A stretch of DNA of 64,000 nucleotides from an uncultured Flammeovirgaceae bacterium (GTDB lineage Bacteria; Bacteroidota; Bacteroidia; Cytophagales; Cyclobacteriaceae). Below the pieces are notes generated by a model that was not told where the DNA came from, ran no database searches, and was given only the letters and a program-made list of their open reading frames with translations. The DNA lies in contig CAKZYA010000061.1 in NCBI GenBank assembly GCA_937883755.1, forward strand, positions 124,001 through 188,000, read 5' to 3'. Within the stretch, counting starts at the first letter, position 1. The number at the start of each line of letters is the position of its first letter. The position numbers and the translations under genes were made by a program. Positions 26,692-35,357 of this stretch are shown here, one piece after another.

Positions 26692-27507
26692 TTAATTATC
26701 CCAAACGGGGGCAAAGTGCGGGTTAATTAACCGACGATTCTGGTGCAGTGCGTGTATATTAGCGATCTCTTCATCAGTTAATGAGAAGTCAAAAATATCA
26801 AAATTACTTGCCCGGCGTTTGGAGCTACCAGACTTTGGAATAGCTGCTATATTCTCCTGCTGCACCAGCCAGCGCAGCGTAATTTGAGTAGGTGATTTTC
26901 CGTATTTCTTTCCTAGATTAATAAGGTACTGATCCTCCAGAACCTCTCCTTTGGCGATAGGGCAGTAAGCCGTTAGCATCATCTGGTGTTCACTAAGTAC
27001 ATTGAGTACAGCACTTTGACCCAGGTAAGGGTGATATTCTACCTGATTACACACAATCGGTGCTAATGCTTTGGCTTCCTTTAGCAAAGAAGACGGGAAG
27101 TTACTCACTCCAATGAGGCGGGTTTTTCCAGCTTGCTGTAGTTCCATCAGTGTATCCAGACATTCCCGCAGATCCATATCGCTGGAAGGCCAATGAATTA
27201 GCGTAAGATTGACATAATCCATCTGTAGTTTTTGTAGGCTATCTTCTAGTCCGGCGGTAATACCCGCATGGCTAAGATCAGTATGCCAGATTTTAGTGGT
27301 CACAAATAGATCGTTACGATCTACTGAAGCATCTTGAATACCAGAGCCTACATCTTGCTCATTTTCGTACATTTTGGCAGTATCAATGTGGCGATACCCC
27401 AAACTAATAGCATCAGCCACTGAAGTACGGCAGTCTTGCCCAGTAAGGCCAAAGGTACCTAGTCCTAAGGCTGGTATTTGTTCCTGATTGATATCAATAA
27501 AAATCAT
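26692..27507 (-). CDS. Aldo/keto reductase
   Basis: A 271-residue NADPH-dependent reductase. It starts MIFIDINQEQIPALGLGTFG. The catalytic tetrad is visible: Asp in GYRHIDTAKMYENE with the Tyr five residues later, Lys in FVTTKIWH, and His in LTLIHWPSSD. Later motifs include VNQVEYHPYLGQ and IPKSGSSKRRASNFDIFDFSL, typical of the AKR5/2,5-diketogluconate reductase-like group. The open frame extends to 27534, but the ATG at 27507 fits the family start. It has no obvious operon partner. Confidence 0.92.
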   Translation of the reverse strand: MIFIDINQEQIPALGLGTFGLTGQDCRTSVADAISLGYRHIDTAKMYENEQDVGSGIQDASVDRNDLFVTTKIWHTDLSHAGITAGLEDSLQKLQMDYVNLTLIHWPSSDMDLRECLDTLMELQQAGKTRLIGVSNFPSSLLKEAKALAPIVCNQVEYHPYLGQSAVLNVLSEHQMMLTAYCPIAKGEVLEDQYLINLGKKYGKSPTQITLRWLVQQENIAAIPKSGSSKRRASNFDIFDFSLTDEEIANIHALHQNRRLINPHFAPVWDN

Positions 27508-27683
27508 AAGAGAGAGGAGTGCATTTACAGTCAATAAAAAAATTACGAATACTTAACCTGAAAGTGGGCAACAGGTTTGAATAGTACGATAAAATATTAC
27601 TGCTTTTATTCCGTAAAATTGCAGTCCTTTTTTAATTCTGATAAGGTGTAAGGGGTTACGAATCACTCAGAAAGGTTAGACTA

Positions 27684-28982
27684 TTATCTTTTCTCTTTCT
27701 TGAGTAATTCCCCCTGCTCGTCGTAGAATTTCCAGGTACCCGAAGGCTGGTCACCATTGTATTGGCCTTCCTCCTTCAGTTGACCGCTTTCGTGATATAA
27801 GTGATAATTGCCCTGGCGCACTCCAGCATAGTATTCGGTTTCGCTTTCTAGCTGACCTGAAGTATAGTAGGTCTTAGTAGTTTGGGCACGGCGACCATTT
27901 TTGTATACTTCAACTTTCTGTAAATTGCCGTTCTCATGATAGTAGCGAGCTGTATCATTGAGCTGACCAGCGCGATAGAAAAGAACTTCCTGTAGTTGGC
28001 CACTCGGAAAGTAGTTTTGCCAGCGTCCGGCGGGCTTTCCGTCGACCTGGCTCTGACGGCTTTTCAGTTGCTCATCGCGGTAATACGTCTCAATAAGCGT
28101 GGTATCTCGTTGATAATCGGTGCGTTGTTGGAGGATACCATTAGAAAAATATTCCTGGTGTTCGCCTTTGGGTTTTCCGTTTTGGTATAACCCTTCGGCT
28201 TTCAGAGTGCCATCAGGGTAGAGGTAGCGGACTTTGCCTTCCAAGAAACCGTTTTCGTAAGTTTCTTCTATCACCAACTGGCCATCAACCGTGTAGGAAC
28301 GAGAAACTCCATGGCGTTGCCCTTGCTGAAAGGTAGTCTCGCTGGCTGGCTTTCCATTGGGATAATACTCAGTATACGGCCCTTCCAAACTAGAGTTAAT
28401 GTAGGTGCCCTCATTACGAAGTGTGCCATCTTCGTAAAACTGACGGACGGGCCCTTGCTGTTTACCTTGCTCATAGGTAAGCTGCTCCCGCAGATTTCCG
28501 TTAGGGTAATAAGACTCAATTAGACCGTCGGGTTTATCGTTGATAAAGCTGGTTTTATTCTTGAGCGAACCGTCTTCATGATACACTCGTAGTTCGCCTT
28601 CCATTTTATTATCAGCAAAATGCGCCGTTTGTAGCGTATCTCCACTTGGCGTGAGTACTATTACCGCTCCCTCTTTTTTTCCATCCTGATACGGAATTAC
28701 CCGTTGTATTGCTCCATTGGGATAAAATTCCCGAAAGGTGCCAATCATTTTACCGTTGTCAAACACTCCTCGGGCCGAGATACTGCCGTCGGGAAAGTAG
28801 CGTACATAGTCGCCGTGGGCTCGGGTACTATCATTATCTAGAATGAAATATTTTGCCTTCGGAATAGTCTGAGCCGAATCATAATAGGTAATTACCTGAG
28901 TGGTATCTAGCAGGTTTTGGGCTGCTAAGTGACCGCTTGTAGCCATCCCAATCAGCATCAGTATAATACTTTGCATAAGCAC
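27684..28982 (-). CDS. Secreted MORN-variant repeat protein (YwqK-like)
   Basis: A 432-residue protein with a signal peptide (to about residue 21, GHLAAQ). The rest is a run of about fourteen repeats of 22-24 residues with the pattern YypnGxLxxextYxnGkxxGxxxxY, for example FYPNGAIQRVIPYQDGKKEG and YYPNGNLREQLTYEQGKQQG. This is the MORN_2 variant seen in proteins annotated as YwqK-family antitoxins in Bacteroidota, though that label is by similarity and no toxin gene is adjacent. It probably forms an elongated beta structure in the periplasm or outer membrane. Upstream lies a 167 bp palindromic element. Confidence 0.85.
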   Translation of the reverse strand: MLMQSIILMLIGMATSGHLAAQNLLDTTQVITYYDSAQTIPKAKYFILDNDSTRAHGDYVRYFPDGSISARGVFDNGKMIGTFREFYPNGAIQRVIPYQDGKKEGAVIVLTPSGDTLQTAHFADNKMEGELRVYHEDGSLKNKTSFINDKPDGLIESYYPNGNLREQLTYEQGKQQGPVRQFYEDGTLRNEGTYINSSLEGPYTEYYPNGKPASETTFQQGQRHGVSRSYTVDGQLVIEETYENGFLEGKVRYLYPDGTLKAEGLYQNGKPKGEHQEYFSNGILQQRTDYQRDTTLIETYYRDEQLKSRQSQVDGKPAGRWQNYFPSGQLQEVLFYRAGQLNDTARYYHENGNLQKVEVYKNGRRAQTTKTYYTSGQLESETEYYAGVRQGNYHLYHESGQLKEEGQYNGDQPSGTWKFYDEQGELLKKEKR

Positions 28983-29001
28983 AATAGTTTATTCTTTAGC
29001 T

Positions 29002-29168
29002 TTAGTAATGGTAAAACAATAATTTTATCATTTTATGCGCGCTTCCTTTGCCCGGCTACTTCGTTGAAAAGCCTCGTCATAGCTTAGGCTATGCCTATGT
29101 TTTTCGCCTCGTAACCAGGCAAAATAATCAGCGCAAAACCGACAATTTATTATTTCACCATTACTTAA
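29002..29168. repeat. Long imperfect inverted repeat (MITE-like or structured element)
   Basis: The 167 bp spacer is one large imperfect palindrome. The outer arms are TTAGTAATGGTAAAACAATA on the left and the complement of TTAAGTAATGGTGAAATAAT on the right. The inner arms pair TGCGCGC..TTTGCC.GG.TAC with the complementary GTA.CC.GGCAAA..GCGC stretch, meeting at CATAGCTTAGGCTATG. There is no open frame. It could be a miniature transposable element, a REP-like hairpin or a structured RNA. Copy number elsewhere cannot be seen here. Confidence 0.65.
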
Positions 29169-29180
29169 CGCAGAATTAGG

Positions 29181-30146
29181 CTATTTAATACGGACGCGGG
29201 TAGCTCCGTAGCCAAATTTTTCGCGCATAGCATCCTGGAAGTAGTTGATGTTTTTCATTGTAGACAACCGCTTATGGATTGCATCACGTAATACCCCACT
29301 CCCTACACCATGGATAAAGGTGATTTCATCCATCCCCGTAGCAATGGCCTGATCTAGTTTCTCCTCAAAGGTCGTAAGCTGAAGCTCAAGCATTTCAGGG
29401 TTACTTAGATCGTCGTAATTGGGGGTAAGTTCTTCAATATGTAAGTCTACTTCACGAGGGGGACGATCCAGGTGGAGTATATTTTTGGTAGCCACATCGT
29501 CTTCTTTAGGAGCAAACATGTGCTCCTTTAGTTTTTCTGGATCAAGAGGAGTACCCATTTGCTCATCTACCCGAACTACAAATGCTGGTTTGTTGAGTAC
29601 CGGAGCCGTTGATTTACTTTTAAAAAAAGAATTGGCCTTGAAATGAATGCGCCGTTGTAACGGCTCGCGTAACGTGAAGTAGCCCGCCCGATGAAAGATG
29701 AGTTGTATAATCAGAGTGGGCCAATTATCGAATTCGGCTACTTTCACATTTTTCAGTTTGGCTGTGCTTTGGGGGGAAAGTAATCCGGCACTAATTCCTT
29801 TATAATTACCTTGAGAATCTTCCCCTACTGAAAATGGTAGTTCAAAGTCGGTAGCGTTTACTAGATGAAGCGAGAGTTGTTGGTCGTTGATGGCTACGTG
29901 AGCTAAGTAAATGCCTTGCTGCTTGGTTTTGGGTGTATTTTCATCAGCCATAGAGCGAGCCGGAGTACGCTCAGATTTCTCGAAGTAGTTTCCTTCTTCC
30001 TGAGCTACTACTACTAACTCACTACGCAGTACGGGAATCCCAAAGCCATCTTCTATTTCAATTTCAACTAGGTTTTTCTCCAGAAAGCGTGTAATTACCC
30101 CTTCCTCATTGCCTCGTAAAGTGCGAACCTTATCGCCTATCCTCAT
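29181..30146 (-). CDS. DUF2027 and Smr-domain protein
   Basis: A 321-residue cytosolic protein. It starts with a small KOW/SH3-like domain, MRIGDKVRTLRGNEEGVITR. The DUF2027 beta domain covers about residues 70-205 (GIYLAHVAINDQQLSLHLVN). A C-terminal Smr domain (about 230-321) shows REVDLHIEEL and the catalytic-type loop FIHGVGSGVLRDAIHKRL. Smr domains nick or bind nucleic acids and are found in MutS2. This stand-alone architecture is common in Bacteroidota. Its biological role is not established. Confidence 0.9.
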   Translation of the reverse strand: MRIGDKVRTLRGNEEGVITRFLEKNLVEIEIEDGFGIPVLRSELVVVAQEEGNYFEKSERTPARSMADENTPKTKQQGIYLAHVAINDQQLSLHLVNATDFELPFSVGEDSQGNYKGISAGLLSPQSTAKLKNVKVAEFDNWPTLIIQLIFHRAGYFTLREPLQRRIHFKANSFFKSKSTAPVLNKPAFVVRVDEQMGTPLDPEKLKEHMFAPKEDDVATKNILHLDRPPREVDLHIEELTPNYDDLSNPEMLELQLTTFEEKLDQAIATGMDEITFIHGVGSGVLRDAIHKRLSTMKNINYFQDAMREKFGYGATRVRIK

Positions 30147-30217
30147 AAATTATAGTATTACAGTGTTATGGTTTTACAGTACTATATTATAGTTGTAGTG
30201 CTGATTCGGACAAATTT

Positions 30218-31081
30218 CTACTTTGCTTCACGATATACCAACACCGGATAAGTAGCAAAGTAAGAAATATCTTTCACCGTACTACCCTCTAATACACGTT
30301 CAAAAAAATTACGTCGCTGGTGCAACAATGCTACAATGTCCATGCTTTGGTCAATTGCGTGCTGATCTATGCTACGCACAACATCATCTTTGTATGCTCT
30401 CTTCTCAAATTGTAGTTGAGCTTGAGGAAGAGCATCTTTCACTTGTTTCTGAAAATCCTGGTAGGCAGCTTGCTCCCGTAAGTTTTCACTGTGGTACATG
30501 TGTACCACGTGAAGCCGAGCTCTGAAGGGCTCAGCAAATAACGTCAAGCGAGTTAATACGTTAATGTCCTCCTGCTGATAATCTGTGGCGTACATAATCT
30601 TCTGGGGAATGTGATAATTAGCCGCAGTAGGTACGCACAGTACCGGACAGGGAGCCTGCTTAATGGTTTTTGCAGTATTACTACCAATGTATTCTTCAAA
30701 AATATCTTTTACCCCCGTGGTGCCCATTACAATCATAGAATACCGATATTCTTGGGCATAGTCAATAATCTGCTCATTAAGTGGGCCATAGGTAAATTGA
30801 TAGTTACAGTCAGCTAATCCATGCTTACCTTCCATGCGTAGGATCTCCTCTGACAATTGCCGGAGGGTATCTTCAGCGTGTTTTGTTAAGTCATCAATAG
30901 TGGGTTGCTTGTACCGGTCGGGGGTTTTCTTACTAGAAAGTGTCTTCCCGAATTCTTCTTCAGTAAAAACGTGGATTAGTGTAAGTGAGGCCTGATGGGC
31001 TGCTCCTATCTTAGCAGCAAACTCCACAGCATTGAGCGAACATTCGGAAAAGTCAACTGGACAGAGAATACGGTTCATCAT
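30218..31081 (-). CDS. Universal stress protein (tandem UspA domains)
   Basis: A 287-residue protein with two Usp domains. Domain 1 (about 1-150) starts RILCPVDFSECSLNAVEFAA and has the ATP-binding-type loop MVMGTTGVKDIFEEYIGSNT with CPVLCVP. Domain 2 (about 160-287) starts KIMYATDYQQEDINVLTRL but lacks the G-x-x-G-x-x-x-x-G-S/T loop, having ALLHQRRNFFERVLEGSTVK instead. Usp proteins modulate responses to starvation and oxidative stress. No operon partner is evident. Confidence 0.9.
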   Translation of the reverse strand: MMNRILCPVDFSECSLNAVEFAAKIGAAHQASLTLIHVFTEEEFGKTLSSKKTPDRYKQPTIDDLTKHAEDTLRQLSEEILRMEGKHGLADCNYQFTYGPLNEQIIDYAQEYRYSMIVMGTTGVKDIFEEYIGSNTAKTIKQAPCPVLCVPTAANYHIPQKIMYATDYQQEDINVLTRLTLFAEPFRARLHVVHMYHSENLREQAAYQDFQKQVKDALPQAQLQFEKRAYKDDVVRSIDQHAIDQSMDIVALLHQRRNFFERVLEGSTVKDISYFATYPVLVYREAK

Positions 31082-31168
31082 GATGAGGTGATTTGGTAGG
31101 TAATGATACGAAGTTCACAAATGAATAGTTTGATCAGAACGATGCTTACTTGGCAATCAAAGGGGAAC

Positions 31169-31768
31169 CTACTTAGCCTTACTGACCCAAGCGTTGTTTT
31201 TAATGCGAAAACGCCACGGTAACTTGGCATCGTCTCCAGCATAGTCGATTCCTACCCGTGGACTAGTAATAATTTTGTCTTCTTCTACCACTTCGTTTTT
31301 ATCTTCTAACCAAATGAGCTCACCTGTGAGTGAGATACCGTAGTGCTCCCGATGGATATTCAGGGCTTGGGTAAGCATACCTGGGCCAGCGGTTAATCGT
31401 TTCACATCCGTTAATACTCTTCGCTGTTTCATTACTTCTAGCCCTACGCTGGGCTCAACAGCTCGGATCAAAACCGCGTCCGGCTTTCCTTCTTGGTTGG
31501 TGATGATATTAAACATCCGATGAATTCGATACACCGTGTACACATACGCTACGCCCCCGGGCTGAAACATTATCTCAGTGCGGGTGTTCCGTCGGTTTAA
31601 GTGCATCTGAGTAGCTTGATCATCCCGGTGAGCGTAAGCTTCCGTTTCTACAATTTTTCCTCCCGTTACCTGTCCATCAATATTAGTAAATAAGTATTTC
31701 CCCAGCAGTTCCCGACTGATTTGCAGCACATCAGAGCGTTGGTAGAAGCCAGTATCTAAAATACTCAT
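31169..31768 (-). CDS. DNA-3-methyladenine glycosylase (AAG/MPG family)
   Basis: A 199-residue base-excision repair enzyme. It starts with FYQRSDVLQISRELLGKYLF, then has the active-site KIVETEAYAHRDDQATQ (catalytic Glu), MFQPGGVAYVYTVYRIHRMF and the RAVEPSVGLEVM, LTAGPGMLTQAL motifs. The family removes alkylated purines such as 3-methyladenine and hypoxanthine. In YTVYRIHRMF the usual Y-G-M-H-x-x-x-N core is altered (YRIHRMFNI), an unusual but conservative change. It stands alone. Confidence 0.92.
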   Translation of the reverse strand: MSILDTGFYQRSDVLQISRELLGKYLFTNIDGQVTGGKIVETEAYAHRDDQATQMHLNRRNTRTEIMFQPGGVAYVYTVYRIHRMFNIITNQEGKPDAVLIRAVEPSVGLEVMKQRRVLTDVKRLTAGPGMLTQALNIHREHYGISLTGELIWLEDKNEVVEEDKIITSPRVGIDYAGDDAKLPWRFRIKNNAWVSKAK

Positions 31769-31784
31769 AGCGTCAATTAGTGTT

Positions 31785-31898
31785 AAGGTGTTTTAGTGTC
31801 ACAGTGTTCAGGTTCTAGACTCAGAACCCTGAACCCTTGAGCTTTAAAATTCAGAACACAAAAACACATGAATATGTAAACACTATAACACTTCAAAA
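31785..31898. repeat. GTGTT-word intergenic inverted repeat
   Basis: This spacer is built of variants of GTGTTnnAGTGTT (GTGTTAAGGTGTTTTAGTGT, CACAGTGTTCAGG) on the left and of the complementary ACACTATAACACTT on the right, separated by TTCTAGACTCAGAACCCTGA. The two sides can pair imperfectly. Similar GTGTT words occur near 20128-20172 and 30160-30200. No gene is visible. Confidence 0.5.
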
Positions 31899-31964
31899 TG
31901 TGGAGCTTGTTTTCAATGACCTAAGCGTTAAATTTGCGCTCATAACTTTTAAACTACATTAACT

Positions 31965-32819
31965 ATGAAACGAAGATTGTATCTTATGGTAATTGCCCTG
32001 CTAATTGTTTGGCAGGTAGAAGCTCAAATCACGACTCCTCAACCAAGTCCGTTGGGTGAAGTTTCCCAGACCGTAGGACTTGCGGAAGTAACTATTAACT
32101 ACTCTCGCCCTGGCGTAAAAGGTCGTAAAATTTTTGGTGGACTGGAAGCCTACGATAAACTGTGGCGTACTGGAGCTAATCAGGCTACCCGACTTACTGT
32201 AAGCGATGAAGTAATGATTGAAGGCAACTCTTTACCCGAAGGCGAATATGCTCTGTTTAGCATCCCTGGTGAGGAAGAGTGGACAATTATTGTTAACAAA
32301 AATGTAAACCAAGGAGGAATTGGAAATTACGACGAGGCCGAGGATGTATTCCGCTTTACGGTTCCGGCTAAGAAGACCGACATGCCCTTTGAGACATTAA
32401 CATTTATGTTCTCAGATATGACTGATACTGGAGCCGATGTGCATCTGGTTTGGGAAAATACTATGGTGACCTTCGGCGTGGAAGACCCTAATGTGGATAA
32501 AAAAGTAATGGCGCAGATTAATGAGCAAATGGCTGACCCAGGCGACGATCCTAATCTGTACTACGCAGCGGCTAATTATTACTACAATACCGAGAAGGAT
32601 ATGACGCAGGCTCAAGAGTGGATCGATAAAGCGGTAGAACTTAATAACGAGCGCTACTGGGTAATGCACCTCCAAGCTAAAATTCATGAGAAAAACGGTA
32701 AATACGAGACTGCGATGGAGGCCGCTAAAAAATCGAAGGAGCTAGCAGAAGCCAACGGCAACCAAGCTTACGTAAAAATGAACGACGAACTAATGGCTAC
32801 GATTAGCGAAGAAATGTAG
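31965..32819 (+). CDS. Secreted DUF2911 protein with TPR-like C-terminus
   Basis: A 284-residue protein with a signal peptide (MKRRLYLMVIALLIVWQVEAQ). DUF2911 covers about residues 22-165: PSPLGEVSQTVGLAEVTINY with SRPGVKGRKIFGGL, KLWRTGANQATRLTVSDEV and LPEGEYALFSIPGEEEWTII. The last 110 residues are helical with TPR-like spacing (LYYAAANYYYNTEKDMTQAQ, AAKKSKELAEANGNQAY). The family is common in Bacteroidota and of unknown function. It is expected in the periplasm. Confidence 0.9.
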   Translation: MKRRLYLMVIALLIVWQVEAQITTPQPSPLGEVSQTVGLAEVTINYSRPGVKGRKIFGGLEAYDKLWRTGANQATRLTVSDEVMIEGNSLPEGEYALFSIPGEEEWTIIVNKNVNQGGIGNYDEAEDVFRFTVPAKKTDMPFETLTFMFSDMTDTGADVHLVWENTMVTFGVEDPNVDKKVMAQINEQMADPGDDPNLYYAAANYYYNTEKDMTQAQEWIDKAVELNNERYWVMHLQAKIHEKNGKYETAMEAAKKSKELAEANGNQAYVKMNDELMATISEEM

Positions 32820-32830
32820 TTCTTTGGCAT

Positions 32831-32985
32831 TGGGAATTAGGCGGCCGCGCGATATTAGGAGTTGGGTAGCAAGGCGTAATTATAGTAGCATAGCTACGTG
32901 CATTGTTAGCCAATAAACATTAAGCAAAGCTTATAGTTTTCTAATCGATAGTCTTCTAAAATCGCGCGGCCACCGCCCAATTTCT
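32831..32985. repeat. Second long imperfect inverted repeat
   Basis: A 155 bp spacer whose ends are complementary: GGCGGCCGCGCGAT with flanking TGGGAATTA and ATTAGGAG on the left (32831-32861), and ATCGCGCGGCCACCGCC with flanking CTTCTAAA and CAATTTC on the right (32952-32985). The very GC-rich CCGCGCGAT core stands out against AT-rich surroundings. The inner 90 bp has no open frame. It is a different sequence from the element at 29002-29168. Confidence 0.55.
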
Positions 32986-32996
32986 AAAACCTAAAA

Positions 32997-33272
32997 ATGC
33001 CCCAACTCAGTGAGCGTGATATTGACCGAATTATAGAGATGGCCTGGGAAGACCGAACTCCCTTTGATGCTATTGAAGCCCAGTTTGGCGTATCCGAGAA
33101 AGAAGTAATTAAACTAATGCGCCGAGAAATGAAACCTAGCTCGTGGCGTATGTGGCGCGAAAGGGTTCAAGGCCGTAGTACCAAACATCAAAAAAGGCGT
33201 AACTTCGAAGAAGGGACGTTTAAGAGTACTCGCCAGAAAAACATCTCCTTTAACAAAATTAGCAAGCGGTAG
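32997..33272 (+). CDS. DUF2805/TIGR03643-family small protein
   Basis: A 91-residue cytosolic protein. MPQLSERDIDRIIEMAWEDR followed by PFDAIEAQFGVSEKEVIKLM and REMKPSSWRMWRERVQGR is the pattern of TIGR03643 (DUF2805), a small helix-turn-helix-like family widespread in marine bacteria. The basic tail, rich in Lys and Arg, fits nucleic-acid binding. Function is not established. It begins 11 bp after the palindromic element. Confidence 0.85.
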   Translation: MPQLSERDIDRIIEMAWEDRTPFDAIEAQFGVSEKEVIKLMRREMKPSSWRMWRERVQGRSTKHQKRRNFEEGTFKSTRQKNISFNKISKR

Positions 33273-33396
33273 TATCTGGTTACGCTAAAGTCCATCTATT
33301 CACAGAAATTGGCTAGAAAGCAGTCTTCTGATTGGATAGAAAATATAGTATAACACTACTGCTCAAATCAAATCACCCTAATCAAACTCCTTTCCT

Positions 33397-34557
33397 ATGG
33401 CTTATCATTACCTACTGACTTTTTATTTGTTAACCAGTAGTATAACCTTTTCGTGGGCACAAACCAAACCATACTTTCCTACCGCTCAAATCTGGGAAAC
33501 CCGATCTCCGCAACAGATGGGCTTAAATGCTGAGCAATTACAACAAGCTGTAGATTTTGCTCAGGCCAATGAGTATGAAGGTGACTATGATCTAAAAGTT
33601 GCTATTCTGAAGGGGTTCGTCCGAGAACCTTATCATGAAATCAAGGGACCGACTAAAGATCGGGGTAAACCCGCTGGGGTTGTTCTAAAAAATGGCTACA
33701 TCGTGACTCAGTGGGGTGACGTAGACCGGGTAGATATGACGTTTAGCGTTACGAAAAGCTATCTTTCTACTATAGCAGGTTTAGCCATAGATGAAGGATT
33801 AATCAAAAGTGTCGACGATTCAGTGGGGCAATACGTGTGGGATGGCACGTTTGCGGGCGATCATAACTCCCAAATTACCTGGGAGCACCTGCTAAATCAA
33901 TCTTCCGATTGGTCAGGTAGTTTATTCGGCATTAGTGATTGGGCAGATCGCCCGCCGAGCGAAGGTGGAGTAGACGACTGGAAATATCGTGAATTACTCA
34001 CCCCCGGAACCAACTTTGAATACAACGATGTGCGGGTTAACCTACTCGCTTATTCACTGTTACAAGTCTGGCGAAAGCCTTTACCGATGATCTTGAAAGA
34101 GAAAATCATGGATCCGATTGGAGCTTCTAGTACCTGGCGGTGGTATGGCTACGAAAGTTCCTTTGTAAACGTAGATGGTATCATGATGCAGTCAGTGAGT
34201 GGTGGTGGTCATTCCGGTGGCGGAGTATTCATCTCTACACTTGATCACGCTCGGTTTGGCCTGTTATTTCTGAGGCGAGGTTTATGGAATGGGCAGCGAC
34301 TTATTTCTGAAGATTGGATCAATCAGGCAACTACCTCATCGCCTGCCAACGAGAGTTACGGCTATATGTGGTGGCTGAACCGGGGCAATCGGGCTTGGGG
34401 TGGTGGTACATCGCCTTCCATTTATTATGCTGCTGGCTTTGGTGGGAACTTCATTATAATTGATAATGAACACGATCTGGTAATCGTGACCCGCTGGCTA
34501 CAGCCTTCTCAGATCGGTGAAATGGTTCGTTTAGTACTAGCTTCAGTAGAAGATTAG
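33397..34557 (+). CDS. Secreted serine hydrolase (beta-lactamase/class C family)
   Basis: A 386-residue protein with a signal peptide ending SWAQ (residue 22). The class C penicillin-binding fold is shown by the SxxK motif SVTK (Ser117, Lys120), the YxN-like EYND (Tyr209-Asn210) and a glycine-rich GGGHSGGG segment near 270, with AAGFGGNFIIIDNEHDLVIV near the end where the KTG motif would lie. Members are esterases, D-aminopeptidases or 6-aminohexanoate-dimer-hydrolase-like enzymes. It probably acts in the periplasm on an unknown ester or amide. It converges with psd with only 3 bp between stops. Confidence 0.88.
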   Translation: MAYHYLLTFYLLTSSITFSWAQTKPYFPTAQIWETRSPQQMGLNAEQLQQAVDFAQANEYEGDYDLKVAILKGFVREPYHEIKGPTKDRGKPAGVVLKNGYIVTQWGDVDRVDMTFSVTKSYLSTIAGLAIDEGLIKSVDDSVGQYVWDGTFAGDHNSQITWEHLLNQSSDWSGSLFGISDWADRPPSEGGVDDWKYRELLTPGTNFEYNDVRVNLLAYSLLQVWRKPLPMILKEKIMDPIGASSTWRWYGYESSFVNVDGIMMQSVSGGGHSGGGVFISTLDHARFGLLFLRRGLWNGQRLISEDWINQATTSSPANESYGYMWWLNRGNRAWGGGTSPSIYYAAGFGGNFIIIDNEHDLVIVTRWLQPSQIGEMVRLVLASVED

Positions 34558-34560
34558 TAG

Positions 34561-35226
34561 TTAGGCTTTGGGCAATTCTGCCAGAATGGTTCGGCCGGCT
34601 TTGGTTTTATCGCCAATGCTAACCTTTACCTGAGCGTCTAACGGTAAAAATACGTCAACGCGGGATCCAAACTTGATGAAGCCGAATTCTTCGCCCTGTT
34701 GTACTTTATCGCCCTCACCCACGTACCATTTGATGCGCCGAGCCATGGCTCCGGCAATCTGCCGAACCAGTATTTCCAAACCATTTTGTAGTTGAAGCAC
34801 CATCGTGGTGCGCTCGTTATCAGTACTGGATTTGGGATGCCAAGCCACCAGATATTTACCGGCGTGGTATTTAAAGTACTTCACCAGCCCTGAAGCCGGA
34901 TTACGGTTCACGTGAACATTGATAGGCGACATAAAGATAGAAACCTGCATCCGGCGCTGATGAAAGTACTCGGCTTCTTCGGCTTCCTCAATCACTACTA
35001 CTTTACCATCCGCCGGAGCTAAAATTTGTTGCTCATCGCGTTTTACTACAATTTTTGGGTTACGAAAAAACTGTAGTAGTAGTAAGTAAATAACCGCACT
35101 ACCAATAAGAACAATTGTTTGTAAAATCGCTTGCGTCGGAAAAAAATAGGCAATCGCTACATTGATTATGACCAGAATAATCAACGAAACCATTAACAGT
35201 GATCGCCCTTCTTGGTGGATAGTCAT
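34561..35226 (-). CDS. psd: Phosphatidylserine decarboxylase proenzyme (short form)
   Basis: A 221-residue membrane-associated enzyme that makes phosphatidylethanolamine. Two hydrophobic helices (about 10-52) precede the catalytic core: PADGKVVVIEE, IFMSPINVHVNRNPASGLVK and the autocleavage region FGFIKFGSRVDVFLP with Gly187-Ser188. Cleavage there would create the pyruvoyl group on Ser188. The length of about 220 residues is that of the archaetidylserine-decarboxylase-like short form common in Bacteroidota. cdsA, the upstream enzyme of the same lipid route, lies 1.5 kb away on the same strand, with a dehydrogenase between them. Confidence 0.92.
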   Translation of the reverse strand: MTIHQEGRSLLMVSLIILVIINVAIAYFFPTQAILQTIVLIGSAVIYLLLLQFFRNPKIVVKRDEQQILAPADGKVVVIEEAEEAEYFHQRRMQVSIFMSPINVHVNRNPASGLVKYFKYHAGKYLVAWHPKSSTDNERTTMVLQLQNGLEILVRQIAGAMARRIKWYVGEGDKVQQGEEFGFIKFGSRVDVFLPLDAQVKVSIGDKTKAGRTILAELPKA

Positions 35227-35357
35227 AGATAATCAGCGTTGTTGTAACTATACGACAAAGATAAGCGGCTTTTGTTACCGAGAGAAGGTTTGGAGGAGTG
35301 ATTGAGTAAATGATAGAATATTTGTACGGAAAATTATCCCACCATTTACTCATTCTA

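Noticed and set aside
27684-28982. The MORN-repeat protein as an antitoxin of a toxin-antitoxin system
   Set aside because: The YwqK antitoxin name is by similarity only; no toxin-like gene is adjacent and the protein has a signal peptide.
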